From assembly GCF_900184255.1 (NCBI RefSeq), contig NZ_LT854640.1, positions 788,019 to 852,018 on the forward strand: DNA of 64,000 bases, in the 5' to 3' direction. The translations under genes and the position numbers were made by a program. The notes under the pieces are model-generated. The model was not told where the DNA came from. It ran no database searches and saw nothing but the letters and a program-made list of their open reading frames with translations. Positions 63,690 through 64,000 of this stretch are shown piece by piece (position 1 is the stretch's first letter; every line of letters starts with the position of its first letter). The stretch comes from Haloimpatiens massiliensis (GTDB lineage Bacteria > Bacillota > Clostridia > Clostridiales > Clostridiaceae).

Positions 63690-63900
63690 TGAAGGGTTGG
63701 TACTTACCATACACTTTCTAAAGATAAAGAAAGGGTATTGACTCAAAGCTTTTAAAACTTGTTCTTAAAAAATATGAAAATGCATATCAGAAAGTATTAC
63801 TGACAGACAATCAGATAGAAACTGTTAATTTCTATAAACATTGTGGCTTTTTAAAAGTGAAGAGGTTGGATGCATAGCTTTTGTAAACTTTAAAAATTAG
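63690..63900 (+). pseudogene. GNAT acetyltransferase remnant
   Basis: GAGGAG and GTG at 63689 start VKGWYLPYTF, then frames break. From about 63738 GIDSKLLKLVLKKYENAYQK, VLLTDNQIETVNFYKHCGFL and KVKRLDA follow the GNAT C-terminal pattern, and a last shift gives GCIAFVNFKN before TAG at 63898-63900. The N-terminal region is deleted. The final 100 bases of the window show no gene. Confidence 0.65.
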
Positions 63901-64000
63901 TATTTATAGATATTATCAATGTTAATTTTGTCTAAAACATCAAGTATATAATAGTAAGTATGAATATTTAGATGAAGCATGTGTTTATTTAATAAAAAAA

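Overview
The window looks like chromosome from a low-GC Firmicute, most likely Clostridium sensu stricto. The DNA is very AT-rich by eye, Shine-Dalgarno sites are strong GGAGG types, TTG and GTG starts are used, and the families are typical of clostridia (BcrA-type bacteriocin-resistance transporter, DUF1835/DUF3658, DUF2087, TipAS, ISLre2). I cannot name the species. No rRNA, tRNA, CRISPR array, integrase or replication origin was seen.

Left part (1-30 kb). A NisT-like pair of exporter half-transporters follows a partial gene at the left edge. Next come a reverse operon ending in an internally deleted DJ-1/PfpI gene, a 250-bp palindromic element and a DUF1835 protein. The clearest functional module is 7.2-12.9 kb: response regulator, histidine kinase, ABC ATPase, two permeases and an S41-type lipoprotein. 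Three TGTAA repeats spaced exactly 11 bp precede the ABC genes, which fits a peptide-antibiotic sensing and resistance system. A MecA-like penicillin-binding lipoprotein follows. Then come small regulatory and enzyme genes, including PadR/DUF2812 and TetR/methyltransferase operons with visible operators, an XRE-TPR regulator, an MFS pump, NUDIX, a flavoprotein, and a DUF6323-DUF6179-PEP-phosphotransferase trio.

Right part (30-64 kb). This is an accessory region of mostly single, plus-strand genes of drug-resistance or small-molecule-modifying type: GNATs, methyltransferases, NUDIX, ANT(6)-type nucleotidyltransferase, phosphotransferase, ABC-F, a MurD, a CPBP protease, DJ-1, a QueG-like protein, a nitroreductase and an epimerase. 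It also holds three IS elements (ISLre2, an IS4-like element with target duplication, a decayed IS982), three copies of a 150-bp MITE-like palindrome, and many gene remnants. Two neighbouring genes (phosphotransferase and ADP-ribosylglycohydrolase) are each cut by one in-frame stop.

The most interesting signal is a nearly invariant 37-bp promoter element in front of six unrelated genes (YdcF-like, DinB-like, broken SDR, DUF6483, murD, methyltransferase). It has an upstream AT block, a TGTACA -35, a 17-bp spacer carrying a TTAT-N5-ATAA dyad, and an extended -10. This points to one unknown regulon spread over the accessory region. Other regulatory finds are an ABC-F leader peptide plus terminator that contains the ribosome binding site, and a MerR-type 19-bp-spacer promoter in front of a metalloprotease/TipAS-regulator operon.
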